The notes below the pieces were generated by a model. That model had not been told where the DNA came from, did no database searches, and saw only the letters and a list, made by a program, of their open reading frames with translations. Of a stretch of DNA of 64,000 nt, positions 24,151-31,950 are shown piece by piece. The translations under genes were made by a program, and so were the position numbers. Numbering within the stretch: the first letter of the stretch is position 1; every line of letters starts with the position of its first letter. The stretch is from a virus: IMG/VR virus record IMGVR_UViG_3300037264_008423, positions 124,001-188,000 of that record; one strand, given 5' to 3'.

Positions 24151-24670
24151 AAAGTATTTTAACCTGGACCCTGGCTTCCTCGGCCCGGCACCAGTATTTG
24201 GCCGTCAAGCCCAGCCAGATGGAGGAATCCTGCGCGAAAAGTGCGTCGCTTACCGCTTTGCCGATGTTGTCCCAGTCCGGTGTCTGCCGACAGGGCTGGC
24301 CCTGCATTTGCCCCTTCTTTTTGCCGGACCACGAGGGCGGCATGGGCACGTGCGCGGTCACCAGGAGGATATCCGGCGCGCCCGGCAGCGATCCCGCCGC
24401 CTCGCGCAGGCCGTCCGCGAAGGCCCGGTAGCGCATCACACAGGGACGGTGCAGGAACTTGTCCCGGCGCGTCATGCGGGGCTTGCCCACGGGTGTGCCC
24501 CGGCAGCAAAACTCCCGCACCGTGAACCGAGCCAGCGCCAGAACCGGCCACAGCTCTTTTTCATCCGCCGTGGTCGGGGGAGGGGCCACGGAGGGTGGCC
24601 CCAACGGCGCTAACCGCTGGGTATTGACCCTGGCGGCCATCGCTCTAAACTCTTGGGGTGTGATGCCCAT
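24086..24670 (-). CDS. rusA: RusA-like Holliday-junction resolvase
   Basis: 194 residues from ATG 24670. Residues 128-148 carry the RusA signature RQTPDWDNIGKAVSDAL with D132, D134, K138 and D148, which line up with the catalytic D70, D72, K76 and D91 of E. coli RusA. The flanking strands GTPVGKPRMTRRD and ILLVTAHVPMPPSW are also typical. RusA-type enzymes cut four-way junctions and are common in phages, helping to resolve recombination or packaging intermediates. The first 45 residues (Pro/Thr-rich) are an extension, and the last 25 residues are unrelated to the core. Confidence 0.8.
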   Translation of the reverse strand: MGITPQEFRAMAARVNTQRLAPLGPPSVAPPPTTADEKELWPVLALARFTVREFCCRGTPVGKPRMTRRDKFLHRPCVMRYRAFADGLREAAGSLPGAPDILLVTAHVPMPPSWSGKKKGQMQGQPCRQTPDWDNIGKAVSDALFAQDSSIWLGLTAKYWCRAEEARVQVKILYAKSTPNQSQAPALPERGAPG

Positions 24671-24741
24671 GTTTACATTTTATTTTACAAGTTGTGAACC
24701 GGCGCTATCCTGCTCCCCAAGAGAACGTATTTAAAGTTGCT

Positions 24742-26481
24742 ATGCCGGATCAAGTTGAACCAGTGGGCCAGGCTCCCGTCGCCGAGACACCGCCAGCCAA
24801 GCCAGCGCGAAAACCGAAAGTTTCTCCCCTGGAGAAGCTGAAGCAGAAGTATCGGCTGGACGATACGGTGCGCATTTTGGAAGCGGGACCCGATGGCAGG
24901 CCGCTGGGATCGGGGCCGCTGCTGGACCCGGAGGTCTTCAACCGGTTTGCCGCGCTGGACCCCTCCAAGGATAAGCGTTACCTGGACTGGATGCTGTTTC
25001 AAGTTGGGGGCGGCGTGGCGGCTTTTAAGCGGAGCATGGAGCAGTGGGGCGTGGATATTCCCGAAGTCCAGCCCGACGATTTAATCCGGCGATTTAACAC
25101 CGAGATCACGAACCGGCTCTCCACGGTGGATTTGAATGAGATTGCCAGGTCAACGGGCATACCGCAGCTTCCCCGCCTGTCCGCCGAGATCAGCCAGGCC
25201 ATGACTCCCCGTGATCCGGTCGCATCCTACCAGAGCTTATTGGCTTTGCTCCAGCAGCGCCAGCTCCGTCCGGGCAAGGAGGAAAAGCTGGCCATGGAGC
25301 TGGTCAGCCACAAGCTGAAGAAGTGGATCAAAGACCAGAGCGACGTGCGCGTGCGCGACCGGGTTCACATCATGACGGTGTGGAGCCGCACGCTGCGAGG
25401 CATGACCCGCGAACAGGCCGAGGCCGAGTGGCAGCGGATCATGCCCACCCGGATGCGGGAGTATATGCTGGGCGACCAGGATAGCTCCAAGCGGACGCTC
25501 TTCGGATTCAATCGGCACTGGCCGGGCCGGGAAAGCCGTTACGAAACCGTTCACGACGAAATGAAGACCTTTCTGCAAAACGCGGAGCGGGTCAAGCGGC
25601 GCAACGATCAGTTGGAAAAGTATAACGCGCAGATCGCGATCAAGAACGCGCAGCTTCCCCCGGAGCGCCAGTTGCCGCTGCGGGAACCCATCGAGGTTGA
25701 CTTGAATATCGGGAAAGTGACGCTAGACGAGAAAAACATGGTTCTGAGCTATCGCGGCCCTTATCCCACGGTGCAGGAATTGTCCAAGGCGAATGAGGCG
25801 ATTTCGGAAATGCCGCTGCGGGATCGAGTCCGGGCGGATGTGCGCTACGCGGGTCCGCAGGGAAAAGAAGGCCCCGGAGAGAAACTTTACTCCGACGAAA
25901 ACCTGGATGTGTTTGTGCCTTTGACGATGGCGGCCAGTGTGCAGTCAGGCCATCCCGGTTGGGAGATCAGCGATCCAGCGCAGTATCAAAGCATTAAGGC
26001 CAAAAGCCAAGGCCACAGCATGACCGCTTGGACGGCCAATTACTCCGGGCTGGATGTGGTCGGTGATGAGGGTGGAGGGGGTCGCGATTACATGCGCGTG
26101 CCCATCATCTTCCATTTAAAGAGAGCGGTTAAACCGGAGTTTAGTCGGCTCCTGCTGGCCACGCCTATTGACGAGTTGGTGGAGCTGAGTCCTCCCTACT
26201 TAGGCTTAAAGTTCCGCATGGGAGAGACCAGAGAAGTGATCCTCAAAGATCTGGTGCAGCAAATGAAGAGCACCCTGCCGCGCGACGTGTATCTGTCCAC
26301 GCTGCGCAGCGTGCGCGACGCCATCCGCTTTATTCAAAAGTGGGCCGGAGGTTTTGATCCGGGCCGCGTCGTGGCTGATCCCACCGCCTATCACCTGCGA
26401 CGCATGGGCGGTCCCGCGCGCAGCTTCAAGGAGGAGATCGAGCTGAGAGCGCGCCAAACCATGAATTTGCTTATCGCATGA
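24742..26481 (+). CDS. large hypothetical phage protein, possible virion component
   Basis: About 579 residues from ATG 24742; an in-frame GTG at 24694 would add 16. The N-terminus is Pro/Lys-rich. DPSKDKRYLDWMLFQVGGG near residue 75 resembles a motif seen in large uncharacterised proteins of other big phages. Residues 180-400 are helical with many Arg and Glu (EYMLGDQDSSKRTLFGFN, QLEKYNAQIAIKN), and the C-terminal half contains KSQGHSMTAWTANYSG. No enzyme motif stands out. It is coupled by ATGA to the acidic LLE-motif gene downstream, which suggests a shared pathway. The region upstream is shared with rusA and contains ATGTTTAC. Confidence 0.6.
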   Translation: MPDQVEPVGQAPVAETPPAKPARKPKVSPLEKLKQKYRLDDTVRILEAGPDGRPLGSGPLLDPEVFNRFAALDPSKDKRYLDWMLFQVGGGVAAFKRSMEQWGVDIPEVQPDDLIRRFNTEITNRLSTVDLNEIARSTGIPQLPRLSAEISQAMTPRDPVASYQSLLALLQQRQLRPGKEEKLAMELVSHKLKKWIKDQSDVRVRDRVHIMTVWSRTLRGMTREQAEAEWQRIMPTRMREYMLGDQDSSKRTLFGFNRHWPGRESRYETVHDEMKTFLQNAERVKRRNDQLEKYNAQIAIKNAQLPPERQLPLREPIEVDLNIGKVTLDEKNMVLSYRGPYPTVQELSKANEAISEMPLRDRVRADVRYAGPQGKEGPGEKLYSDENLDVFVPLTMAASVQSGHPGWEISDPAQYQSIKAKSQGHSMTAWTANYSGLDVVGDEGGGGRDYMRVPIIFHLKRAVKPEFSRLLLATPIDELVELSPPYLGLKFRMGETREVILKDLVQQMKSTLPRDVYLSTLRSVRDAIRFIQKWAGGFDPGRVVADPTAYHLRRMGGPARSFKEEIELRARQTMNLLIA

Positions 26482-27143
26482 GAGCCGAAACGCTAGCCCT
26501 GGTCCCCCCCATCCTCGGTCACCTGCTGGAGGACAACGACGAGGACGACTTCGACATGAAGGATCTGGCGGAGCTGGGTACCGAGGACATGTGGATTCAG
26601 ATTGATGGCGACTTTGGCGATCCCTGGGAATACGGGGGCGACTGGTATAACTCCGTGACCAACGAGGTTATCCACTGGGACGGCATGGAGATGGAAACCG
26701 AGGGGCCGGACGCGCCCACGGACCCGGACGATGTGGAGGTTCCGGCCAGCATGACCGCCGCGTTGGACCGGCGTTTCCCCTTGGACTACATGGACCCGGA
26801 TGGAGACGAGGAGTGGACGCGGCGCGTGCGGGACGACAATGAGCGCGAGCGCGAGCGTTTAATCGGCCAGTATCAGTATGCGCGCGCGGCCTATTTGGAC
26901 GCGCGCAAACCTCACACGGTGTTTATTATTGACATCAATCCCGATGGCGTGCTGGACCACTGGCTGCAAGGCAGGGTGGAAGATGCCGCGCGGACAATGG
27001 GCATGCCCGTGGCGGATTTCACGGCCATGCCCTTAGCCAGCCAGATGGTGGAGTTTGGCCGCTATCTTGGATACAGCGACCTCGGTTATTCGGAAAGAAT
27101 GTCCAAAATTGAGCTGGCGCGCCAGCTCAACACCACGCTTTAG
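26478..27143 (+). CDS. acidic protein with LLE-DDFDMKDL motif
   Basis: 221 residues from ATG 26478. Near the N-terminus PPILGHLLEDNDEDDFDMKD ends in KDL, the motif shared with the minus-strand genes at 28.8-30.8 kb. The rest is very acidic (EGPDAPTDPDDVEVP) with Trp/Tyr and helical segments. No catalytic motif. Its stop overlaps that of the convergent gene at 27140. By analogy with capsid-targeted internal proteins of T4-like phages it could be a processed head protein, but this is inference. Confidence 0.6.
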   Translation: MRAETLALVPPILGHLLEDNDEDDFDMKDLAELGTEDMWIQIDGDFGDPWEYGGDWYNSVTNEVIHWDGMEMETEGPDAPTDPDDVEVPASMTAALDRRFPLDYMDPDGDEEWTRRVRDDNERERERLIGQYQYARAAYLDARKPHTVFIIDINPDGVLDHWLQGRVEDAARTMGMPVADFTAMPLASQMVEFGRYLGYSDLGYSERMSKIELARQLNTTL

Positions 27144-27835
27144 CGCAGGCCGTTGAGTAGGTCCCGCACTAGCTCGTGCGCGGCCTCCGCCACACTGGAC
27201 TCGGTAATACCCTGAGTGCCGCAGATCCAATCCGCCAGCGCCGCCCCGAAGTCCTCGAAAATTTCCTGGGAAGAGTAGGCGGAGATCAAGGGAACCAGCG
27301 GGTGATAGCGGCGCAGATTGGCGTAAGCCTGAGTGGCTCCCCACTTGCGCAGGTTCACGTTTTGTGATTGCGCGTAGGGCACGCCGTTAGCGATCATGGC
27401 GTTGGCCAGGTTGAGGGCCACGTAGCGGTCCATTGCCGTTTTAAACGACTCCACCATGTCCCGGTAACTTTTAAAGTCCGGGGTCAGCTTGCGCTGAACG
27501 GCGTCGATCTGCTCGGACTTGGGCAGGCAGAGCTTATTGGTCCAGCGCCGCTTAAGGGGCGTCTTAGCCTGAGCGTAAAGCAGATGGCCGAACTCCCGGA
27601 TCAGGGCGTAGCAACCGGCTTGGCTGGATTTTTCCAGCAGGGAGGGGTAAAGGGAAATGCGGTGCGAGCCGTCCCGCGCCACTTCCGTATCGCTGGTCAC
27701 CCGCTGCTCCTCCATCTTGTTCCAGACGATCTCGCTCCACAGCCGATTCACGTGGCTCAGCTCGGCGACGGGACCGTCCTTCAAGAGTGTCCCCGCCGCT
27801 TGAATCAGGCTATCGTAGCGGGTTTCCGCTGGCAT
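27140..27835 (-). CDS. zincin-like protein with degenerate REFGH site
   Basis: 231 residues if started at ATG 27835 (MPAETRYDSL), which lies inside the 3' end of the upstream gene; the frame is open to 27925. Residues about 75-95 read CYALIREFGHLLYAQA, like the active helix of zincin metallopeptidases (H-E-x-G/x-H), but with Arg in place of the first His. Further on, SSQEIFEDFGAALADWI resembles the downstream helix with the third ligand. It may be an inactive relative or have lost zinc. Function in the phage unknown. Confidence 0.5.
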   Translation of the reverse strand: MPAETRYDSLIQAAGTLLKDGPVAELSHVNRLWSEIVWNKMEEQRVTSDTEVARDGSHRISLYPSLLEKSSQAGCYALIREFGHLLYAQAKTPLKRRWTNKLCLPKSEQIDAVQRKLTPDFKSYRDMVESFKTAMDRYVALNLANAMIANGVPYAQSQNVNLRKWGATQAYANLRRYHPLVPLISAYSSQEIFEDFGAALADWICGTQGITESSVAEAAHELVRDLLNGLR

Positions 27836-28793
27836 CGACGGGGATGCTGCTGAACTCGCGCGCGTTAGCTTGGGTGATATAAAGGTTCTGATAAAGTCCG
27901 TATTTGACGGGGAGTTTAAATTCATTGGGTCTTGTTTTCCAGGTTTTGCACTTTCCGCTGACGCGCACCCGCTTGGGTTGCCCGGTGGTGTAGCGTTCCG
28001 TGCGGCTATAAAATTCCTGCCCGTAATGGGCGCTCATGCAGACGAGTTTGGTCACTTCCCCAGGGTAGGTGGGTTCGTCGGTTGAGAGGGTGCCGCCCAG
28101 GATGTCTTTGATGGATTCGTCGTCATCATCCAGTGACTCAACCAAGTCTCCAAGAAATATCGGGTGCGACAGCTTATGGATCTTCGCTTTCCGGCCCCAA
28201 CGCCGATAGGAGCCGTGGTCATAGTCCAATGGATAGCCTTGCAGGGCTTCTCCCGCGTTCAGGCGGTATTTTATTTCCCGCCAGGGACCAAAGCGCCTTG
28301 CGCTCCGGGTCGGATAGAGTCCCATAAGTCGCCAGGACTTGTCAAAAGAGCTGCCGTGCTTATTACCTTGGCGGCCAATTTCCCCCTCCTCCGTCACGGG
28401 GAAGTATTCGCTGCCATCGTAGATTTCATAGGCGATCTGGCGCGCGCGGGGAGCGACGCCGGAGATGTCCTTCAGGTCATAGTCTTCCTCCTCCTCGTCC
28501 TCTCTTAGCGCAGGCTTCTTAAGTGGATGCTTGAAGATGTCTTTCTGCGGATCGGGATCGTTTACTTTCTCAACCTCTTTTTTCAGGCGTTCAATCTCGT
28601 GACGGTTGCAGGTGACGCATTTGCGGTTGACTTCGGCCTCGCCGTAGCTGCGGAAAGCGCCGTGCAGGGTGCTGCAACCGGGGCAGCGGCAGGTGTAGAT
28701 GGGTCCGTTGCGCAGGCGCTTGACAAAGATGCCCGTGCCCTTTTCCTCCAGGGTGCCCAGCAGATTTTCAATGATGATGTCGGCGGCGCTCAT
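27810..28793 (-). CDS. acidic zinc-ribbon protein with two DDD-KDI motifs
   Basis: 327 residues from ATG 28793 (ATGA overlap with the next gene). Zinc-ribbon cysteines occur near residues 35-65 (CRCPGCSTLHGAF...RKCVTCNRH). Two copies of the acidic motif follow: REDEEEEDYDLKDISG near residue 98 and GDLVESLDDDDESIKDILGG near residue 218. Each comes before a separate globular-looking segment, suggesting domain junctions. The C-terminus contains RPNEFKLPVKYGLYQNLYIT. Not recognised as an enzyme. Confidence 0.55.
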   Translation of the reverse strand: MSAADIIIENLLGTLEEKGTGIFVKRLRNGPIYTCRCPGCSTLHGAFRSYGEAEVNRKCVTCNRHEIERLKKEVEKVNDPDPQKDIFKHPLKKPALREDEEEEDYDLKDISGVAPRARQIAYEIYDGSEYFPVTEEGEIGRQGNKHGSSFDKSWRLMGLYPTRSARRFGPWREIKYRLNAGEALQGYPLDYDHGSYRRWGRKAKIHKLSHPIFLGDLVESLDDDDESIKDILGGTLSTDEPTYPGEVTKLVCMSAHYGQEFYSRTERYTTGQPKRVRVSGKCKTWKTRPNEFKLPVKYGLYQNLYITQANAREFSSIPVDASGNPLR

Positions 28794-29569
28794 TCGTTCC
28801 AAATGGTTTTGCCGGTGAGTCCGTCTAAGAGCGCCACGTAGTCTCCATTCTGGTTGGTGACGACAACATACTGGCTGCCTTTAGGCATGCGTTCCCCCTG
28901 GACCATCGACTGGAGCTTGTCCGTGTCCTCGTAGCGCAAGTCGTCGTCCAGAGCCTCGGTCGCGACCCAAACGCCATAGTCGCTGCCATCGCCTGGATGC
29001 GAGCCGACGTAGGTGTAAGGCGGAGTGTGCTCTTCCAGCGCACTGATCAGGGTTTCCCAGCAAAACTCCGGGTCGGATTGCGCGATTTCCTCGGTGTAGT
29101 TCTGGCGCAGTTCCTCGGCTTCCTGGGGGGCGACCGATTCCAAGGCATCCAGAAAGGCGGGGATCAGGTCCTCTTCATGCATCGTGGCGTGGCTGATGGT
29201 GCCCAAGGGTAGATACCGTTTTTCCACGTAGTCCGGCAGGATGTCTTTGATATCATCCTCGTCCTCGACGCTCTCCACCAACTGCCAGCCGTGAGTGGGG
29301 TGTTGATAGAGCAGCGTGGCCATAACGCGGCGCGGTTCGCGGCTGCCGAACTGGCCATAGATGTAGGTTTCACCCTGGGGATTGGTGTGCTGAAAAGTGC
29401 CGGTGCAGCACAGGCCCAGGTGTTTAAATTTGCGCTCGATGGCCTGGTCAAGCATCTGGTTTTTCGTGAACTCGGCCCCGGCTTCGTCCGGCGCGGACAG
29501 ATCTTTCAGATCAAAGTCATCATCGTCGGATTCAAGTAGCGCCCGGAGAATTTCATTAATCCGTTTCAT
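28790..29569 (-). CDS. acidic protein with N-terminal LLESDDDDFDLKDL tag
   Basis: 259 residues from ATG 29569, chosen over an upstream start because MKRINEILRALLE matches the N-termini of the next genes. The sequence ALLESDDDDFDLKDLSA follows, and a second acidic element, LVESVEDEDDIKDILP, lies near residue 95. The body includes LGLCCTGTFQHTNPQGETYI and EEHTPPYTYVGSHPGDGSD. No catalytic pattern. The short amphipathic helix ending in LLE is what T4-type prohead proteases recognise (cleavage after L/I-x-E). Hence a head-localised protein is a reasonable hypothesis. Confidence 0.55.
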   Translation of the reverse strand: MKRINEILRALLESDDDDFDLKDLSAPDEAGAEFTKNQMLDQAIERKFKHLGLCCTGTFQHTNPQGETYIYGQFGSREPRRVMATLLYQHPTHGWQLVESVEDEDDIKDILPDYVEKRYLPLGTISHATMHEEDLIPAFLDALESVAPQEAEELRQNYTEEIAQSDPEFCWETLISALEEHTPPYTYVGSHPGDGSDYGVWVATEALDDDLRYEDTDKLQSMVQGERMPKGSQYVVVTNQNGDYVALLDGLTGKTIWNE

Positions 29570-30248
29570 GGGGGTCTTGACTCCGATAATCACTTTGCTG
29601 CCAGGCCCAAAACTCAGGATCGTCCGGGTCAAAGTCCTGGAAGAAGGAAGCGTAAGGGTCGGAGCCGAAGCCCGTGGGGCGTGGCAACCCCTGTTCGCCG
29701 GAATCTTTGTGCTTGAGATGACCGGAGCGATAGTGTCGCGCACGCTCTTGGCCTACGGAGCCAGCGCGCATCTTGGGGTCCACGTGATACAGGCGGCGCT
29801 TGGCAGCCGAACTGATCTTCATGCTGTGCAGGAGCTGACGAAAGAGGGCGGATATTTCAGATTGGCGCTTGCGCTGAAAGTGGGGATAAGTGACATATTT
29901 ACCTTCCGGGTCATGCTCGCTGGGCCGGTAGTTATCAGGGTTTTCCTTCCATTCTGGCGATTTCCAGATCATGCCCCGCCAGTCCCGTATATGACCATTC
30001 GTCGTCGGAGACCACTGTTTTTTTGTCTCGTAGTAAACTCCCAGGCTTTTGTCCAAGTAGGCAACCGGCGTCAAAAACGAGATGAGGAAGGTGTAGCCCG
30101 GCATGTCCACCAGCTTCCAACGGCCAAACCGCTTGACCTGGGTTTTACCGGCAATGGGTGCCGCCTCCGGCTCGGCGATGTCCTTAACGCTGAAATCATC
30201 CTCGTCCGCCTCCAACAGGCGATTAATAATGGAGACGCAGAAGTGCAT
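29556..30248 (-). CDS. acidic-tag protein, paralogue of the next gene
   Basis: 230 residues from ATG 30248 (TAATG overlap). N-terminal tag: IINRLLEADEDDFSVKDIAE. The following segment KRFGRWKLVDMPGYTFLISF then LTPVAYLDKSLGVYYETKKQ is clearly related to ERFDRWANVTIGQRQFCVSY then LTPVAMYEPGKGVVITDRYW in the neighbouring gene, so the two are tandem duplicates. The C-terminal 90 residues, basic and helical (RKRQSEISALFRQLLHSMKI), are unique. Probably a small structural domain. Unknown role. Confidence 0.55.
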   Translation of the reverse strand: MHFCVSIINRLLEADEDDFSVKDIAEPEAAPIAGKTQVKRFGRWKLVDMPGYTFLISFLTPVAYLDKSLGVYYETKKQWSPTTNGHIRDWRGMIWKSPEWKENPDNYRPSEHDPEGKYVTYPHFQRKRQSEISALFRQLLHSMKISSAAKRRLYHVDPKMRAGSVGQERARHYRSGHLKHKDSGEQGLPRPTGFGSDPYASFFQDFDPDDPEFWAWQQSDYRSQDPHETD

Positions 30249-30757
30249 TAAAAGTCGGAGGAGCTAATGCGCTCGTCGCTGGCTGATTTGCAAAACGGCA
30301 TTTTGTTCCAGGGCACCCTGGTCGCGGCGGACGCTTGGCGTTTCGACCAGCGCACGTGCTGGGCCAGCTCCTTGAACCGCTGCAAAAGTTCGTCCTGGGG
30401 CATCCGGGGATAGCGGGGTTCCACTTCGCTCCAGCGGCGGTAGCCGCCTGCGGGTCCCATGCCAATCTCATTGAGCCACTTGACCACGTGCCGCCAGGTC
30501 GCGTTGGACCAGTAGCGGTCCGTGATGACCACGCCTTTGCCCGGCTCATACATGGCCACGGGGGTCAGGTAGGAGACGCAGAATTGGCGCTGGCCGATGG
30601 TCACGTTGGCCCACCGGTCGAAGCGTTCCACGCGGCCTTCCTCGTGCGAAGGCTCAGGCGGCTCGTTGGGATCACCGCCGAGGATGTCCTTAATCGTCTC
30701 CTCATCCTCGCCGTTGTCTTCCAACAGCGCCTCAACCAGATCCTCGATCTCTTTCAT
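30248..30757 (-). CDS. acidic-tag protein, paralogue of the previous gene
   Basis: 169 residues from ATG 30757 (ATGA overlap). The N-terminus MKEIEDLVEALLEDNGEDEE then TIKDILGGDPNEP is a typical member of the tag family. The ~60-residue domain after it is homologous to that of the gene at 29556. The C-terminal part is basic (RWSEVEPRYPRMPQDELLQR). The shared tag plus shared domain show local duplication. Confidence 0.55.
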   Translation of the reverse strand: MKEIEDLVEALLEDNGEDEETIKDILGGDPNEPPEPSHEEGRVERFDRWANVTIGQRQFCVSYLTPVAMYEPGKGVVITDRYWSNATWRHVVKWLNEIGMGPAGGYRRWSEVEPRYPRMPQDELLQRFKELAQHVRWSKRQASAATRVPWNKMPFCKSASDERISSSDF

Positions 30758-31365
30758 CTTACGGCGGTGACCGGCACGGGTGTCCGCTGCGGATTCTGTG
30801 GCACCAGGCCCAGTTCTTCTTGGGAGTAAACGCTGTCACCCTGGGGTTTCTGCTGGTCGGGCGCGAAGCCCACTTGAAACCGGCCATCGGGCATTCGCTT
30901 CTCGATGACGCCATTGGCTTTAACGCCCTGGCGCGCCACAGTCACCGGCACTCCCACCGCGTAGGGTTCAGGCGGTTGGCCGCTGGCGGGATTGGGCATG
31001 GCGATGCTGATCAAACCCGGCGCGGGTTTTCCCGTGGCGGGAGCGGCCACTTCACTCAGGACGTGGCGGCGGCGGGTGTGCAGCACGGCCAAGTCATGGC
31101 TCTCCGCGACGGGCAGCGCCTCCGGCGTGTATTGCTCCGGTTTGACCTGGGCCAGTTGGCGCATGGACTCAATGACACCCAGGTCATTGGTCACCCGCAG
31201 GAAACCGGAATCTTCCAAGTCGGGCAGCAGCCAGCGCCGTTTAAGGGCCTCCGCCACGCCTTCCACCCCGATGGCTGACCGAATTTCTCCAGGCAGAACA
31301 ATGGGGTTCATGCGGTTGCGCCGATCCAACAGGGATTTGGCGATTTCAGGGGGTGTCATATTCAT
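30754..31365 (-). CDS. hypothetical protein
   Basis: 203 residues from ATG 31365 (another ATG two codons later). Helical N-terminal half (EGVAEALKRRWLLPDLEDSG), Pro-rich middle, then a small beta domain (YAVGVPVTVARQGVKANGVI then EKRMPDGRFQVGFA), reminiscent of SH3-like barrels. It is coupled to the acidic-tag gene downstream. Unknown function, but probably part of the same head/assembly block. Confidence 0.5.
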   Translation of the reverse strand: MNMTPPEIAKSLLDRRNRMNPIVLPGEIRSAIGVEGVAEALKRRWLLPDLEDSGFLRVTNDLGVIESMRQLAQVKPEQYTPEALPVAESHDLAVLHTRRRHVLSEVAAPATGKPAPGLISIAMPNPASGQPPEPYAVGVPVTVARQGVKANGVIEKRMPDGRFQVGFAPDQQKPQGDSVYSQEELGLVPQNPQRTPVPVTAVR

Positions 31366-31371
31366 ACTTAT

Positions 31372-31950
31372 CTATACTTTTCGCGCTAGCTCTTTGTCTA
31401 TGGCTTTGTCCGCGCCCAGGTCTTCTTCCGCTTCCGATCCAAGATCGCCTGCCAGCCCCTCCTCGGATTCCGCGTCCAGCGCGCCGGGAGCGTCCTCTTC
31501 CGGCCCGAAATCAGGACTCATGGGCGGAGCGCCCCGGCCCAGTCCACCGGCCATCGGGTCCAGTTGGTTGGTATCGATGCCACGGGGTAGTTCCTCTTCG
31601 GAGGCAATGAGTCGCCGTAGCTGGTTCAGCAGGGAGGAAAAATAGTTGCGCAACGGCCACTTGGCGGAAGATTGCTGCTCGGCGGCGGCTTTTAGAGGTT
31701 CCAACTCGTCGATGTTGATGGAACCGGTAATCTCGTTGTCCCGCCAGGTGTTTAAAAAAGCCCGGATGCGGTCGGCGTTCTCGAAATTTCGGGCGGCTTC
31801 TTGATCGTCGAGCTTTTGTTGAAGCTGGTTTTCGATGGTGCCATACCAGGAAACTATCGCCTGGCCGGAGAATGCTTCCAGCAGGGGCGGCAGCACATTC
31901 TCCAACGTCCTGAGCGTGCCCAGGCTCTCGTAATCATGGTAGGTTTTCAT
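31372..31950 (-). CDS. hypothetical acidic protein with LPPLLE N-terminal helix
   Basis: 192 residues from ATG 31950. The N-terminus MKTYHDYESLGTLRTLENVL then PPLLEAFSG ends in the L-L-E sequence found in its neighbours. A helical body follows (ENQLQQKLDDQEAARNFENA), then a strongly acidic disordered tail (GPEEDAPGALDAESEEGLAG) of a kind found in scaffold or core proteins. No enzyme motif. It overlaps the gene upstream by 17 bases. Confidence 0.5.
   Translation of the reverse strand: MKTYHDYESLGTLRTLENVLPPLLEAFSGQAIVSWYGTIENQLQQKLDDQEAARNFENADRIRAFLNTWRDNEITGSINIDELEPLKAAAEQQSSAKWPLRNYFSSLLNQLRRLIASEEELPRGIDTNQLDPMAGGLGRGAPPMSPDFGPEEDAPGALDAESEEGLAGDLGSEAEEDLGADKAIDKELARKV

Noticed and set aside
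29397-30251. 284-codon open frame on the plus strand
   Set aside because: Antisense to two acidic-tag genes with shared motifs and ATGA/TAATG couplings.
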